Shown in pieces: positions 34,364 through 44,967 of a stretch of DNA of 64,000 bases (within the stretch, counting starts at the first letter, position 1; every line of letters begins with the position of its first letter). Origin of the DNA: Thermococcus argininiproducens (GTDB taxonomy: Archaea; Methanobacteriota_B; Thermococci; Thermococcales; Thermococcaceae); NCBI RefSeq assembly GCF_023746595.1, contig NZ_CP080572.1, positions 1,782,530 through 1,846,529 of the forward strand. The letters are read 5' to 3'. The translations under genes and the position numbers were made by a program. The notes below the pieces were generated by a model. It was given only the letters and a program-made list of their open reading frames with translations, searched no databases and was not told the origin of the DNA.

Positions 34364-35070
34364 AGTCCCTTCCTCTCTATAAGTTTAGTTACAACTGTGC
34401 CCTTTGTAAGGGCATTCAGTTTCTCATAAAATTCTTCTTCAATTCCCCCAGGAATTTCAATTAAAAACATCCAAGAGCCATCGCTTGCCCATTCCTCTCT
34501 CTTTATTCTTCCAAATTTTCTTACTTCTCCATAAGCTTTCCCTGTATATTCTGATGGTATCTTAACTGCTATTACTTTAGTCTCAATCTTCAATGGTAAA
34601 ACCCTTCTCAAGGCCTTTATTATATCTGGAACCTGTGTCTCTGCATCTTTAAATATGTCCACCCTAGTTCCTACTTCTTCCATTGCTTTGAGAATCCTCT
34701 CAGGAGGATGAGGATAGCCAGTTCTCGGATCAACTGCATGTCGGTGAATTATCATGGCTATCTGTCTTTTCTTCTCCTCAAGCATTTGTCTTCTCTGCTC
34801 TGCTGTAAGCTGAACTTCTCCCTTTCGAAGAATTATTTTTGCAACTTCATATGGATCACTTGTTCCAAAAAGTTTCTCCATTTCATGTTCACTTGCTTTA
34901 TCTCCCTTATGGGCATCTTTAAAAATATAAGGGGTAGCAAGAATCTCCTCTACAGGAACTTCTCTGCCTTCTTTGAAGTCTCTAGCCAAATAAGGATCCA
35001 CTAATATCTCAAAAATTTCTCCATGTGTTTTCAATCGAGCTATCACTGCTTTGTCGAGACTTACTGGCAT
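34360..35070 (-). CDS. SBDS family ribosome maturation protein
   Basis: A 236-residue protein with the three-domain SBDS layout: N-terminal FYSH domain ([20 protein letters not shown]), middle helices ([20 protein letters not shown]) and a C-terminal ferredoxin-like domain ([20 protein letters not shown]). SBDS helps release the anti-association factor aIF6 from 50S subunits. The ATG at 35070 has GAGGTGG upstream. Its place between psmA and rrp4 is the classic archaeal superoperon order. Confidence 0.94.
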   Translation of the reverse strand: MPVSLDKAVIARLKTHGEIFEILVDPYLARDFKEGREVPVEEILATPYIFKDAHKGDKASEHEMEKLFGTSDPYEVAKIILRKGEVQLTAEQRRQMLEEKKRQIAMIIHRHAVDPRTGYPHPPERILKAMEEVGTRVDIFKDAETQVPDIIKALRRVLPLKIETKVIAVKIPSEYTGKAYGEVRKFGRIKREEWASDGSWMFLIEIPGGIEEEFYEKLNALTKGTVVTKLIERKGL

Positions 35071-35081
35071 TATCAACCACC

Positions 35082-35864
35082 TCAGTAGTTGCTATCCAAT
35101 TCACTATAGTCCTCCTCTTTCTCTGGGACTTCTTCTGCCTCAGCTTCCTTTAAAGCCTCTTCAAGACATTTGGCTACTTTTTCTGGACTTATTTTCTTGA
35201 ATCTTTTCTCTTCCACTGTAATCACTGCAACTTCAATGTTCTCTGGAGTGGGTTCTTCCATTATCTTTGAAAGTGCCAAAACTGCTAGCTTAATAGCCTC
35301 TTCAAGAGTCATATCATCCTTGTATTTTTCCTCAAAAATCGCCATTGCAGTGTTTCTGCCACTTCCTATTGCCACAGCTTTCCATTCAAAATAAGCCCCA
35401 CTTGGATCGGTTTCAAATAACTCTGGCTTTTCATTTACACCTGCCATTAAAAGAGCTGCACCAAAGGGTCTAACACCACCATATTGGGTGTGCATCTGCT
35501 TTAAGTCACATATCTTTTTAACAAGAACTGTTAGCGGGACGGGCTCACCATAGGTTAACCGATGAATTTGAGCTTCTAAACGAGCTCTATCCACAAGAAC
35601 TCTAGCATCAGCTATTATACCGCTTGAAGCCGCTGCTATGTGTTCATCAATTTGGAAGATCTTTTCATAACTCTCTGGTTCTATGAGTTTACTCGTGACT
35701 CTCTTTTCTACAGCTAAAACGACACCATCTTTACACTTCACTCCTACTGCAGTAGCGCCCCTCTTAACAGCCTCTCTTGCATATTGGACCTGGAAAAGCC
35801 TTCCATCAGGACTGAAAACTGTTATTGCCCTATCATACCCGGCTTGTGGCGGTACAAATGCCAT
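35082..35864 (-). CDS. psmA: Proteasome alpha subunit
   Basis: A 260-residue alpha-type 20S proteasome subunit. The N-terminal [20 protein letters not shown] is the alpha signature; [20 protein letters not shown] and a gate-region N-terminus follow. Seven alphas cap the beta ring and bind the PAN ATPase. The C-terminal tail is acidic ([14 protein letters not shown]). The ATG at 35864 lies next to its own promoter region, so this may be an entry point for the exosome operon. Confidence 0.95.
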   Translation of the reverse strand: MAFVPPQAGYDRAITVFSPDGRLFQVQYAREAVKRGATAVGVKCKDGVVLAVEKRVTSKLIEPESYEKIFQIDEHIAAASSGIIADARVLVDRARLEAQIHRLTYGEPVPLTVLVKKICDLKQMHTQYGGVRPFGAALLMAGVNEKPELFETDPSGAYFEWKAVAIGSGRNTAMAIFEEKYKDDMTLEEAIKLAVLALSKIMEEPTPENIEVAVITVEEKRFKKISPEKVAKCLEEALKEAEAEEVPEKEEDYSELDSNY

Positions 35865-35920
35865 TTTCCATCACCTCTAAAGTTATCGTAATCTGGTTAT
35901 GTTAGAGATTTCTTCACTCC

Positions 35921-35930
35921 CTTTATATAC
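35921..35930 (-). promoter_or_regulatory. TATA box before psmA and the exosome operon
   Basis: The minus strand reads GTATATAAAG, a strong TATA element 57-66 bases upstream of the psmA ATG. It lies between rnp2 and psmA, allowing psmA-SBDS-rrp4-rrp41-rrp42 to be transcribed apart from rnp2. Confidence 0.6.
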
Positions 35931-35981
35931 TCTCCGATTTTAGATATTTTAAGTGAAGATAATTAAATTTTTTCCCATCTT

Positions 35982-36344
35982 TCATTTCCATCCGAACTCT
36001 CGCAAGAATTTGATTTTAAGTCTTTTTATAGTACCCGAAACACCAAGACTTCTTATAATAGCTTTAGAATCATTTATTTCAGTCACCAAGGAGAATGCAA
36101 AGCGAAGCTCTTCAACATATTCTCTATCACACCTAACAATACCTGTTTGAGTTTTTTCATTAAATTTTATAAACCAAGGTTTTGTTCTTGCTGTCCCAAG
36201 TTCCCCTAGAGTTCTGAGGGCAGCATCCCATATTGCTCTCTTTATTTCATCTTTTTTGAAGGGTCTTTCTCCAATAACCTGGAACGCTATATACCGATAC
36301 TTGTCCCTTAGTGTTGGAGGTAATGTTCTAGGTTTCTCTCTCAT
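35982..36344 (-). CDS. rnp2: Ribonuclease P protein component 2 (Pop5)
   Basis: A 120-residue protein beginning [20 protein letters not shown], with [20 protein letters not shown] and [20 protein letters not shown], as in Pyrococcus Pop5. Pop5 pairs with Rpp30 and activates the catalytic domain of RNase P RNA in tRNA 5' processing. The ATG at 36344 gives the usual 120-residue length; four extra codons upstream are possible. Confidence 0.93.
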   Translation of the reverse strand: MREKPRTLPPTLRDKYRYIAFQVIGERPFKKDEIKRAIWDAALRTLGELGTARTKPWFIKFNEKTQTGIVRCDREYVEELRFAFSLVTEINDSKAIIRSLGVSGTIKRLKIKFLREFGWK

Positions 36345-36390
36345 AGCAGAAATCACTTCGCATAGAGATTTATTAAATTATCTCAAGTTT

Positions 36391-36400
36391 TTTATATATA
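36391..36400 (+). promoter_or_regulatory. TATA box of the DUF763 gene
   Basis: CAAGTT followed by TTTATATATA. With transcription expected about 25 bases downstream, the start is at or just before the ATG at 36420, so a leaderless message is likely and the ATG at 36402 is probably upstream of the transcript. Confidence 0.55.
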
Positions 36401-36419
36401 GATGACAAACTCCCAATTG

Positions 36420-37574
36420 ATGAGACGAGGTATTGCAGAACTTCCCCTACACGGGGGGCATGTCCCCAGATGGCTTGCCCTAAGGATGAAAAGACTGGCC
36501 AACATTATGATAAAGCTTCTTATAGATGAATATGGCACTCAGGGTGTTCTTGAAAGGTTAGCAGACCCTATATGGTTCCAAGCGCTTAACAATCTAATTG
36601 GAATGGATTGGGATTCTTCAGGAAGCACTACAGTTACAGCAGGTATTCTAAAAGAAATTCTTTCAAAAGAAGAGTTAGGGATAAAAGCTGCTGGTGGAAA
36701 AGGGGCAAAAAGCAGAAATACTCCACACGAACTTGAGCAAATAAGCAAAGTCTATGATCTAAATCCCAACGAATACATAAGAACATCAAAACTCGTTGCC
36801 AAAGTTGATAGTGTTGCTCTCCAGAATGGATATCAACTTTATCATCATGTCTTTTTTGTAGACCAAGAGGGAAGATGGGCTATAGTACAACAGGGTATGA
36901 ATCCCCAAGTCAAACTTGCTCGGCGATATCACTGGTTCTCTGAAAAAATCAAGTCATTTACTTTAGAGCCACACAACGGAATAAGCGGAATACAAAGTAA
37001 CTATGCCCTTAACACTATTGCCAAAGAAGCAAAAGAATACCAAAAGACCCTTTTAGATATAATCTCCGAAAATCCCACTAAAATCGAACGTGAAATAAAG
37101 AGCGTAGAAGCCCTCACAAAGGGATATGCTCCTTTGTTTTATAAACCGTATGAAAAGAGAAAAGTTGTACCCCTATTTGAGAGATATCAAAGCTTCGGCA
37201 AACTCGAACTTAATAAAAGAGCCCTTGAATTAGCAAGAGAACTAAGCGTAGATAATTATGATGAGTTACTCCTCATAAAAGGTCTTGGCCCAAGTACACT
37301 ACGAGCTTTGTCTTTGGTTCTTGAATTAATTTACGATGTTCACCCCTCTTGGAAGGATCCTGTTACTCATCCTCCGGATCCGTTCAAGTTCGCTTATGCC
37401 GTTGGAGGGAAAGATAGAGTTCCATTTCCAATTGAAAGGGGTACTTATGACGAGTTAATATCTTTTCTCGAAAAGCTCCTAGACAAAGGAAAAAACGATA
37501 GGGAAGTCGTTAAACAAGTAACAAAAATCAGTCGAAAGTGGAAATTCCCAGAAAAGGAAAAACGACCCACTTAA
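36420..37574 (+). CDS. DUF763 family protein with helix-hairpin-helix
   Basis: A 384-residue DUF763 protein beginning MRRGIAELPLHGGHVPRWLA, with conserved blocks AGGKGAKSRNTPHELEQISK, KVDSVALQNGYQLYHHVFFV and GRWAIVQQGMNPQVKLARRY. Near residues 283-300 a helix-hairpin-helix (LLLIKGLGPSTLRALSLV) suggests DNA binding. The family is unassigned; the many conserved His, Asp and Arg residues suggest an enzyme acting on nucleic acid. The ATG at 36420 is chosen from promoter spacing and the family N-terminus. It is monocistronic and divergent from rnp2. Confidence 0.8.
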   Translation: MRRGIAELPLHGGHVPRWLALRMKRLANIMIKLLIDEYGTQGVLERLADPIWFQALNNLIGMDWDSSGSTTVTAGILKEILSKEELGIKAAGGKGAKSRNTPHELEQISKVYDLNPNEYIRTSKLVAKVDSVALQNGYQLYHHVFFVDQEGRWAIVQQGMNPQVKLARRYHWFSEKIKSFTLEPHNGISGIQSNYALNTIAKEAKEYQKTLLDIISENPTKIEREIKSVEALTKGYAPLFYKPYEKRKVVPLFERYQSFGKLELNKRALELARELSVDNYDELLLIKGLGPSTLRALSLVLELIYDVHPSWKDPVTHPPDPFKFAYAVGGKDRVPFPIERGTYDELISFLEKLLDKGKNDREVVKQVTKISRKWKFPEKEKRPT

Positions 37575-37754
37575 ATTAACATAATAATGAAGCATTTTAA
37601 TACGACTTCTTAGACGAAAAAAGCATGTGCAACCTCTTATGAATTAATGCAAACTCCAACAATATTTTCTGATCTATTGAGTATCTTTAAAGTAACCTTA
37701 GCTCAACAAAATTATCAATAACCGCAATAATCGTGAACAAAGTGAAAAAGAGCA

Positions 37755-38495
37755 CTAAAAGAGTTTAATGAATTGTTCTTTTGACATTTTTATTCTGTAA
37801 TGGCGTGGTATAAACGCTGGAAGCACAGATTTAGGCACTAAAATAGTCTCCTCTAAACCCGATGGACCCACATGAGAAACAAATTCTATAACTTGATCGC
37901 TCAGGCTAAAAAGCCAAGCAGTGACATGTTCCGGAACAGCGCTCGCATTTAGGAGTGTTATCGCAACAATCTTAAGAGCATTTAAAGGTTCCTTCTCCAA
38001 ACTCGCAGTTGATGCTCTGACTATCTTGTCCATCATGTTATAACCAAACTCATGATAGGTTCCCTCCATAGTAGCTACAAGACCCACTACCAATACATCT
38101 TTGGGAATTCTAGAACTCAATCTCTTATACACATTAATCAATTTTGCAATACCAGTTTCATCACTCCAATCAGGTATTTGGATTATATATGGCTTTTTAG
38201 AGGGAATTCCATACTTAGAACCAAAAAGATCAATTACATAAAGTTTCCCATCCTCTCCAGCTTTGTGAAGATCAAAACCTGCGCATTCCAACCTTAACTC
38301 AAGCTTTGAGACTGGCAGTGCTGTGTTAAGAATAACTCCAATCGCACCCTTCTCTATCAAACTTTTGAGTATCTTTAAACCCAATATCCATCCTAATGAC
38401 CTCTTGTCATACACTATTAACAAGTTTCCTCTCTCAATAATTCCACCACCCAAAATAGCATCTATATCATCCAATCCAGTCTTCACGACCTTCAT
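37755..38495 (-). CDS. KaiC/RecA-superfamily protein lacking a Walker A lysine
   Basis: A 246-residue protein starting MKVVKTGLDDIDAILGGGII, the usual KaiC/GvpD opening, with ERGNLLIVYDKRSLGWILGL where GETGSGKT-like Walker A should be. The P-loop glycine-lysine-threonine is missing, so ATP hydrolysis is doubtful. The Walker-B-like strand DVLVVGLVATMEGT has no acidic pair either. Thermococcales have many KaiC-like proteins of unknown role; this one looks like a non-catalytic member. The gap of 180 bases after its stop shows no gene. Confidence 0.72.
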   Translation of the reverse strand: MKVVKTGLDDIDAILGGGIIERGNLLIVYDKRSLGWILGLKILKSLIEKGAIGVILNTALPVSKLELRLECAGFDLHKAGEDGKLYVIDLFGSKYGIPSKKPYIIQIPDWSDETGIAKLINVYKRLSSRIPKDVLVVGLVATMEGTYHEFGYNMMDKIVRASTASLEKEPLNALKIVAITLLNASAVPEHVTAWLFSLSDQVIEFVSHVGPSGLEETILVPKSVLPAFIPRHYRIKMSKEQFIKLF

Positions 38496-38675
38496 GATTA
38501 ACCCACCAACTAGAACTTTTCTCTTAAAATTAAAAAAGTTTTATCTTCACACATCCACTCCAACAAATAGAGAAGGATAAACAAAATGAAAGGATAGTAA
38601 AGGTGGAGTAGACTGAGATTATTAAAAATGAAAAAAGTTTCCCAACTTTTCCATTGCTTTGGTTAGTGCTATACA

Positions 38676-38849
38676 TTAATTTACACTGCTAACAAATTTA
38701 AAAGCCTTCAAGTCCTCTATTTCATAGAATGGGAGGTTTATTACTAACAGATTTCTTATTTGGGCTTTAACATTCTCGACTCTTACGAATAAGCTCTCAA
38801 AATAGTCCCCTGAGAAGGTGAAAATGATGAAGATACTGTCTAATCTTTT
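38676..38849 (-). pseudogene. Gene relic abutting the tRNA-Val 3' end
   Basis: Directly after the encoded CCA of tRNA-Val the minus strand reads open to a TAA at 38676: KRLDSIFIIFTFSGDYFES, LFVRVENVKAQIRNLLVIN, LPFYEIEDLKAFKFVSSVN. It looks protein-like (alternating charged and hydrophobic residues) but has no start; the frame runs back into the tRNA. It may be the end of a gene cut when DNA was inserted or lost at the tRNA 3' end. The adjoining 38496-38675 holds no feature I could recognise. Confidence 0.35.
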
Positions 38850-38926
38850 TGGTGGGCCCGCGGGGATTCGAACCCCGGACCTCCACCTCGTAAGGGTGGC
38901 GTCATAACCATCTAGACCACGGGCCC
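38850..38926 (-). tRNA. tRNA-Val (anticodon UAC), CCA encoded
   Basis: The minus strand folds as a full cloverleaf: acceptor stem GGGCCCG/CGGGCCC, anticodon stem CCACC/GGTGG around loop CTTACGA (anticodon TAC), T arm CGGGG TTCGAAT CCCCG, discriminator A and encoded CCA (38850-38852). The body is 74 bases (38853-38926). No intron is present. A TATA box lies 25-34 bases upstream. Confidence 0.97.
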
Positions 38927-38950
38927 GCCCAAAGCATTAAAGTCAAAGTC

Positions 38951-38960
38951 CAAATATAAA
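38951..38960 (-). promoter_or_regulatory. TATA box of tRNA-Val
   Basis: Minus-strand CGAAAGA followed by TTTATATTTG is a strong BRE/TATA pair, 25-34 bases upstream of the tRNA 5' end, so transcription starts close to the mature end. Confidence 0.6.
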
Positions 38961-39077
38961 TCTTTCGCTTAAAACTTGTGTCTTCAACTCACTTTTCATG
39001 CCCAGGAAAATGTTTTTCAGAGGATAAAACCTAAGATTTATAAGGGTTCTAAAATATTCCCAAGCGAGGCGAGATCG

Positions 39078-39365
39078 GTGGAACGAGAGATCACCGAAGA
39101 AAAACTGAAGAAATATTTTGAAATCACAAGAAAAGCTCTTGAAACGCTCGAAATAGCAGTACATGAAAAAAGCACTCTTTTTGCTGTGGCGCAAGACTTT
39201 TTAACTATGGCAAAAAGCTATTATAGCGATGCTGAATACTACTACAAAAAAGGAGATTATGTAACAGCATTCGCTGCTTTAAACTATGCGCATGGCTTTA
39301 TCGATGCAGGAGTAAGACTGGGAGTATTTAAAGGAGAAGACGACAGATTATTTGCATTCGGGTGA
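39078..39365 (+). CDS. DUF357 family protein
   Basis: A 95-residue helical protein with the DUF357 pattern TEEKLKKYFEITRKALETLE, YYSDAEYYYKKGDYVTAFAA and LNYAHGFIDAGVRLGVF. The family is archaeal and uncharacterised; helix content resembles TPR-like or HEPN-like helical bundles. The GTG at 39078 is chosen because the family begins here and GAGGCGAG lies upstream; an ATG at 38976 would add 34 atypical residues. It is coupled to the DUF555 gene. Confidence 0.78.
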   Translation: MEREITEEKLKKYFEITRKALETLEIAVHEKSTLFAVAQDFLTMAKSYYSDAEYYYKKGDYVTAFAALNYAHGFIDAGVRLGVFKGEDDRLFAFG

Positions 39366-39370
39366 GGAAA

Positions 39371-39763
39371 ATGGGAGATTATGTAGTTATCCTTGAGGCT
39401 CCAATAATAGTGAGAGAAGTTGAAAGTCCAGACGATGCAATAAATGTTGCGGTTTCAAAAGTAGCAAAAGCATTAAATAAGGAGAAACTAGACTTTGTAA
39501 GGGTGGAAATAGGCTACTCTCAATGTCCAGTGTGTGGTTCCCCGTTTGAGAGTGCTTTTGTTATTGGAAATATAGGTCTTGTTGGAATTTATTTAACTTT
39601 AAAAGTTTTCAATGCTCAAAGTCTTGAACATGCAGAGAGGATAGCCAAAGCGGTTGTTGGAAAAGCTCTAAAGAAAGTGCCATTAAAAGTTTTTGAGATA
39701 AAAGAGCTCCACAATGGGAAAAAAGAAGTTGGGATCGAGCTTAATAACAATAATACTCTCTAG
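39371..39763 (+). CDS. DUF555 family protein
   Basis: A 130-residue archaeal DUF555 protein: MGDYVVILEAPIIVREVES, SQCPVCGSPFESAFVIGNIG with a CxxC pair, and a C-terminal region with EHAERIAKAVVGKALKKV. Its function is unknown; conservation next to DUF357 and pyrG in Thermococcales suggests a housekeeping role. GGTGAGG precedes the ATG at 39371. T-rich stretches follow the stop (39788-39834). Confidence 0.78.
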   Translation: MGDYVVILEAPIIVREVESPDDAINVAVSKVAKALNKEKLDFVRVEIGYSQCPVCGSPFESAFVIGNIGLVGIYLTLKVFNAQSLEHAERIAKAVVGKALKKVPLKVFEIKELHNGKKEVGIELNNNNTL

Positions 39764-39835
39764 ATCCCCATTTGTATTCCCCACTTTTTTGAGGGGGTTT
39801 ATAATTTGGATTTTATTGTTTTTAGATTTTTCTAA

Positions 39836-42381
<2,546 letters not shown>

Positions 42382-42433
42382 CAGAAAAAATAAGGGAGTT
42401 AACGTTTTAAGAGTTTTGGAGAGAAAGGGAAAA

Positions 42434-42442
42434 GATTTATAA
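42434..42442 (+). promoter_or_regulatory. TATA box of the S8e gene
   Basis: GGAAAAGA followed by TTTATAAG is a strong BRE/TATA pair, about 50-58 bases upstream of the S8e ATG at 42493. Confidence 0.55.
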
Positions 42443-42492
42443 GCAAATCTCTAAAATGCCCATAGGGTTAAGATCATCATGAGGTGAGAGTT

Positions 42493-42885
42493 ATGGCTAT
42501 CTGGCAGGGAAGATCACTCAAAAAACCTTCAGGTGGAAGAATCATATTTGCAAGAAAGAAGAGAAAAAGGGAGCTTGGAAGAGAACCAGCATTTACAAGG
42601 GTAGTTGAAGATAAGGAAGAAAGAAAGATCATAAGAACCTACGGTGGTAACAGAAAGGTCAGGTTGGTTAAGGCACTCTATGCAAATGTCTTTGAAAATG
42701 GAAAAGGTAAGAAAGTAAAGATAATCAGCGTTGTTGAGAACCCAGCAAACAGACAATATGTAAGAAGAAACATTATCACAAAAGGTGCAATAATCCAAAC
42801 AGAAATCGGAAAAGCACTAGTGACCTCAAGACCTGGCCAAGAAGGCATTGTGAATGCAGTCCTTATAAAAGATGAAAGTGCCTGA
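42493..42885 (+). CDS. rps8e: 30S ribosomal protein S8e
   Basis: A 130-residue basic protein: [60 protein letters not shown] and [20 protein letters not shown]. It is the archaeal/eukaryotic-specific S8e. The ATG at 42493 has GAGGTGAGAG upstream. A strong promoter supports independent expression. Confidence 0.96.
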   Translation: MAIWQGRSLKKPSGGRIIFARKKRKRELGREPAFTRVVEDKEERKIIRTYGGNRKVRLVKALYANVFENGKGKKVKIISVVENPANRQYVRRNIITKGAIIQTEIGKALVTSRPGQEGIVNAVLIKDESA

Positions 42886-42950
42886 TTTCTCTCTTTTTCT
42901 GCGAATCCTTTATATCCCTTGAACACATATTTTTACTTAGGTGTAGACAA

Positions 42951-43844
42951 GTGGAATACTCCCGTATAGAAAAGATATTAGCTAGTTTGTTTGTACTCTT
43001 CCTTCTTATTGCAAGCATAAACTTTCTTAGAGAGCTTGAAAATATCCCCAAGAGGCCGGACTATAATTATTACCAAGAAAAATATGGTATAAACACTCTC
43101 CTTGAAAACCAGACTCGTTTAATGGGATTAGATAGAGAACTCTTTCAAGATTATCAAAAAACAAAAGATGTCCTAACTGAGGCAGAGCGAGTTTATCTCT
43201 TTAAGAGAGAGGAATATAGAGTAGCTCTTGAAAACGGAAACGTCACAGAAGACCTCAAAAATGAATATGTAAAAGCCAAGGAAGAGTATGAAAAAGCATA
43301 CTTTCAATATCTTGGGGCCAAAAGTGCCTATGAAAAAATCCACAATCAATTAGAAGAACTCAATTCAAAAATCCAAGAACTATCAATGAGAGCGAGTACC
43401 GAGTATACCAGGGCCTACCAAGCATATAGGCTCAAAGTTCTGGCATTAAAACTTTTATTTGCCCTTCCAATCTTTATACTCTCCTTCCTTCTCTTAAAAA
43501 GATACAAAAACATATACACACTTTCCATGATAAGCTACTCCTCATTACTACTCATCTATCTTCTCCTTTCAGTTATATGGGATACCATCCAGATTATAGG
43601 TCTGAGCCTCTTTGGCGCCTTTGCAACTTTGCTAGCACTCTATTACATAAGAAGAGAATACTTCAAACCCGAGAGAGTTTACAAAAGAAGGGTAGCTCAG
43701 AATAAGTGCTATAACTGTGGCTTCCCTATAAAGGAGGATTACCTTCATTGCCCTAACTGTGGGACCCCATTAAAAGAAAAATGTGAACATTGTGGAGCTC
43801 TAAAACCTATTCACCTTCAATTCTGCCCATATTGTGGACAATAG
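42951..43844 (+). CDS. Coiled-coil membrane protein with C-terminal double zinc ribbon
   Basis: A 297-residue protein. A first transmembrane helix (about 8-24), then a long charged coiled coil (about 45-155, with EYVKAKEEYEKAYFQYLGAK), two or three more helices (about 165-230), and a C-terminal double zinc ribbon: CYNCGFPIKEDYLHCPNCG, then CEHCGALKPIHLQFCPYCGQ. The coil would lie outside and the zinc part inside, or vice versa. Function unknown. It begins with GTG, has a TTTATATCC promoter near 42908-42916, and its last 38 bases overlap the convergent NOG1 gene. Confidence 0.68.
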   Translation: MEYSRIEKILASLFVLFLLIASINFLRELENIPKRPDYNYYQEKYGINTLLENQTRLMGLDRELFQDYQKTKDVLTEAERVYLFKREEYRVALENGNVTEDLKNEYVKAKEEYEKAYFQYLGAKSAYEKIHNQLEELNSKIQELSMRASTEYTRAYQAYRLKVLALKLLFALPIFILSFLLLKRYKNIYTLSMISYSSLLLIYLLLSVIWDTIQIIGLSLFGAFATLLALYYIRREYFKPERVYKRRVAQNKCYNCGFPIKEDYLHCPNCGTPLKEKCEHCGALKPIHLQFCPYCGQ

Positions 43845-44862
43845 CCTCCATCTCTGGTTTTATTATTTTTATGACTCTTTTTTTAAGCTCCTCTATTCCT
43901 AAACCTTTCTCAGCTGCAATCCGTAAAGATTCAACACCCCTCTCTCTTAAAAACTCCTCTACCTCCCTTATCTTATCCTCATTGGCAATATCCGTCTTAT
44001 TCAGCACAACTATAAATGGAAAACCCCCAAATTCTCTGTAAACTTCCTCAAAAAGGTGCATTTGTTCCTCGATTGGATATCCACAGTATTCACTTGGATC
44101 AAAGATGTAGATTATCAATTTGCCAAGGTGCTTTAATGCTAAGATAGCTTGTCTTTCAATTTCGTTTCTCTCACTTAAGGGTCTATCCAAAAGACCAGGT
44201 GTGTCTATAACCTGATACCTAAGCCAGTGTTCCTCGAATTGCCCAACGTTTATTCCCTTAGTGGTGAAGGGGTAAGTTGCAATCTCTGGTTTCGCATTTG
44301 TAAGCCTCCTTAACAATGTAGATTTTCCTACGTTTGGATGGCCTGCTATGACTATAGTGGGAAGATCAAGATCAATCACTGGCATGTCTTTTAGAACGTC
44401 TCTGGCCTTGTTTAGATATTCCAGATTATCGTTAATGTCTTTTAAAATACTTGCAACCCTTCCATAGAACTCCCTTCTTAATCGAGCAATTTCCTTGGGA
44501 TCTCTGGAATACCTCACTTTCTCTACGTATCTCTCCTCAAGAGTCCGAATGGTCTTCACGGCCCAATTTATTGATGCTAATGCCTTATGAAACATTCTTT
44601 TATCTACAAGAGTATCTAAAAGTTCTTGGTAAAATGATGGAAGGGTTGAGACTCCAGGCGTTCTATTTAGGACCTTCCTAAGATTATCCCGAATAACATT
44701 TGAAACTGTCCTTATTCTAAGCTCTTCTCTCTGCCTTGCTTTACTTACTATATTTCCCCTTGGAGTGAAAGCAGATGCAGCCTTCTCAGCGCGCCTAAAT
44801 GCTTTATCAATAATCTCATCCGCCAGAAGGATAGTAGGCATTTTTTCAAATGGATTCTTCAT
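43807..44862 (-). CDS. NOG1-family GTP-binding protein
   Basis: A 351-residue TRAFAC GTPase. An N-terminal helical domain (about 1-160; NPFEKMPTILLADEIIDKAF) precedes the G domain: G1 GHPNVGKST (174-182), G2-region YPFTTKGINVG, G3 DTPGLLDRPL and G4 NKTD. It is the archaeal counterpart of NOG1, which acts in late 60S assembly at the peptidyl-transferase centre. GGTGAG lies upstream of the ATG at 44862. The 3' end overlaps the convergent zinc-ribbon gene. Confidence 0.92.
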   Translation of the reverse strand: MKNPFEKMPTILLADEIIDKAFRRAEKAASAFTPRGNIVSKARQREELRIRTVSNVIRDNLRKVLNRTPGVSTLPSFYQELLDTLVDKRMFHKALASINWAVKTIRTLEERYVEKVRYSRDPKEIARLRREFYGRVASILKDINDNLEYLNKARDVLKDMPVIDLDLPTIVIAGHPNVGKSTLLRRLTNAKPEIATYPFTTKGINVGQFEEHWLRYQVIDTPGLLDRPLSERNEIERQAILALKHLGKLIIYIFDPSEYCGYPIEEQMHLFEEVYREFGGFPFIVVLNKTDIANEDKIREVEEFLRERGVESLRIAAEKGLGIEELKKRVIKIIKPEMEAIVHNMGRIEGE

Positions 44863-44967
44863 ATCCTCTCACCTTTTTCTATTTTTCTCGCCGTTAGTGA
44901 GTTTCTCAAGGAGTTTTTAAAGATGTTGATGAAATTATCCTCTATAAGGCTTCAAAAATGGGGAAAT

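Noticed and set aside
37575-37754. Possible small membrane peptide on the minus strand (FFTLFTIIAVIDNFVELRLL)
   Set aside because: No start codon or ribosome site; it follows the KaiC-like stop in another frame and is probably untranslated.
38818-38905. Small plus-strand ORF running over tRNA-Val (IRTPDLHLVRVAS)
   Set aside because: This is the common artefact of translating the antisense of a tRNA T arm; no integrase-like sequence is seen.
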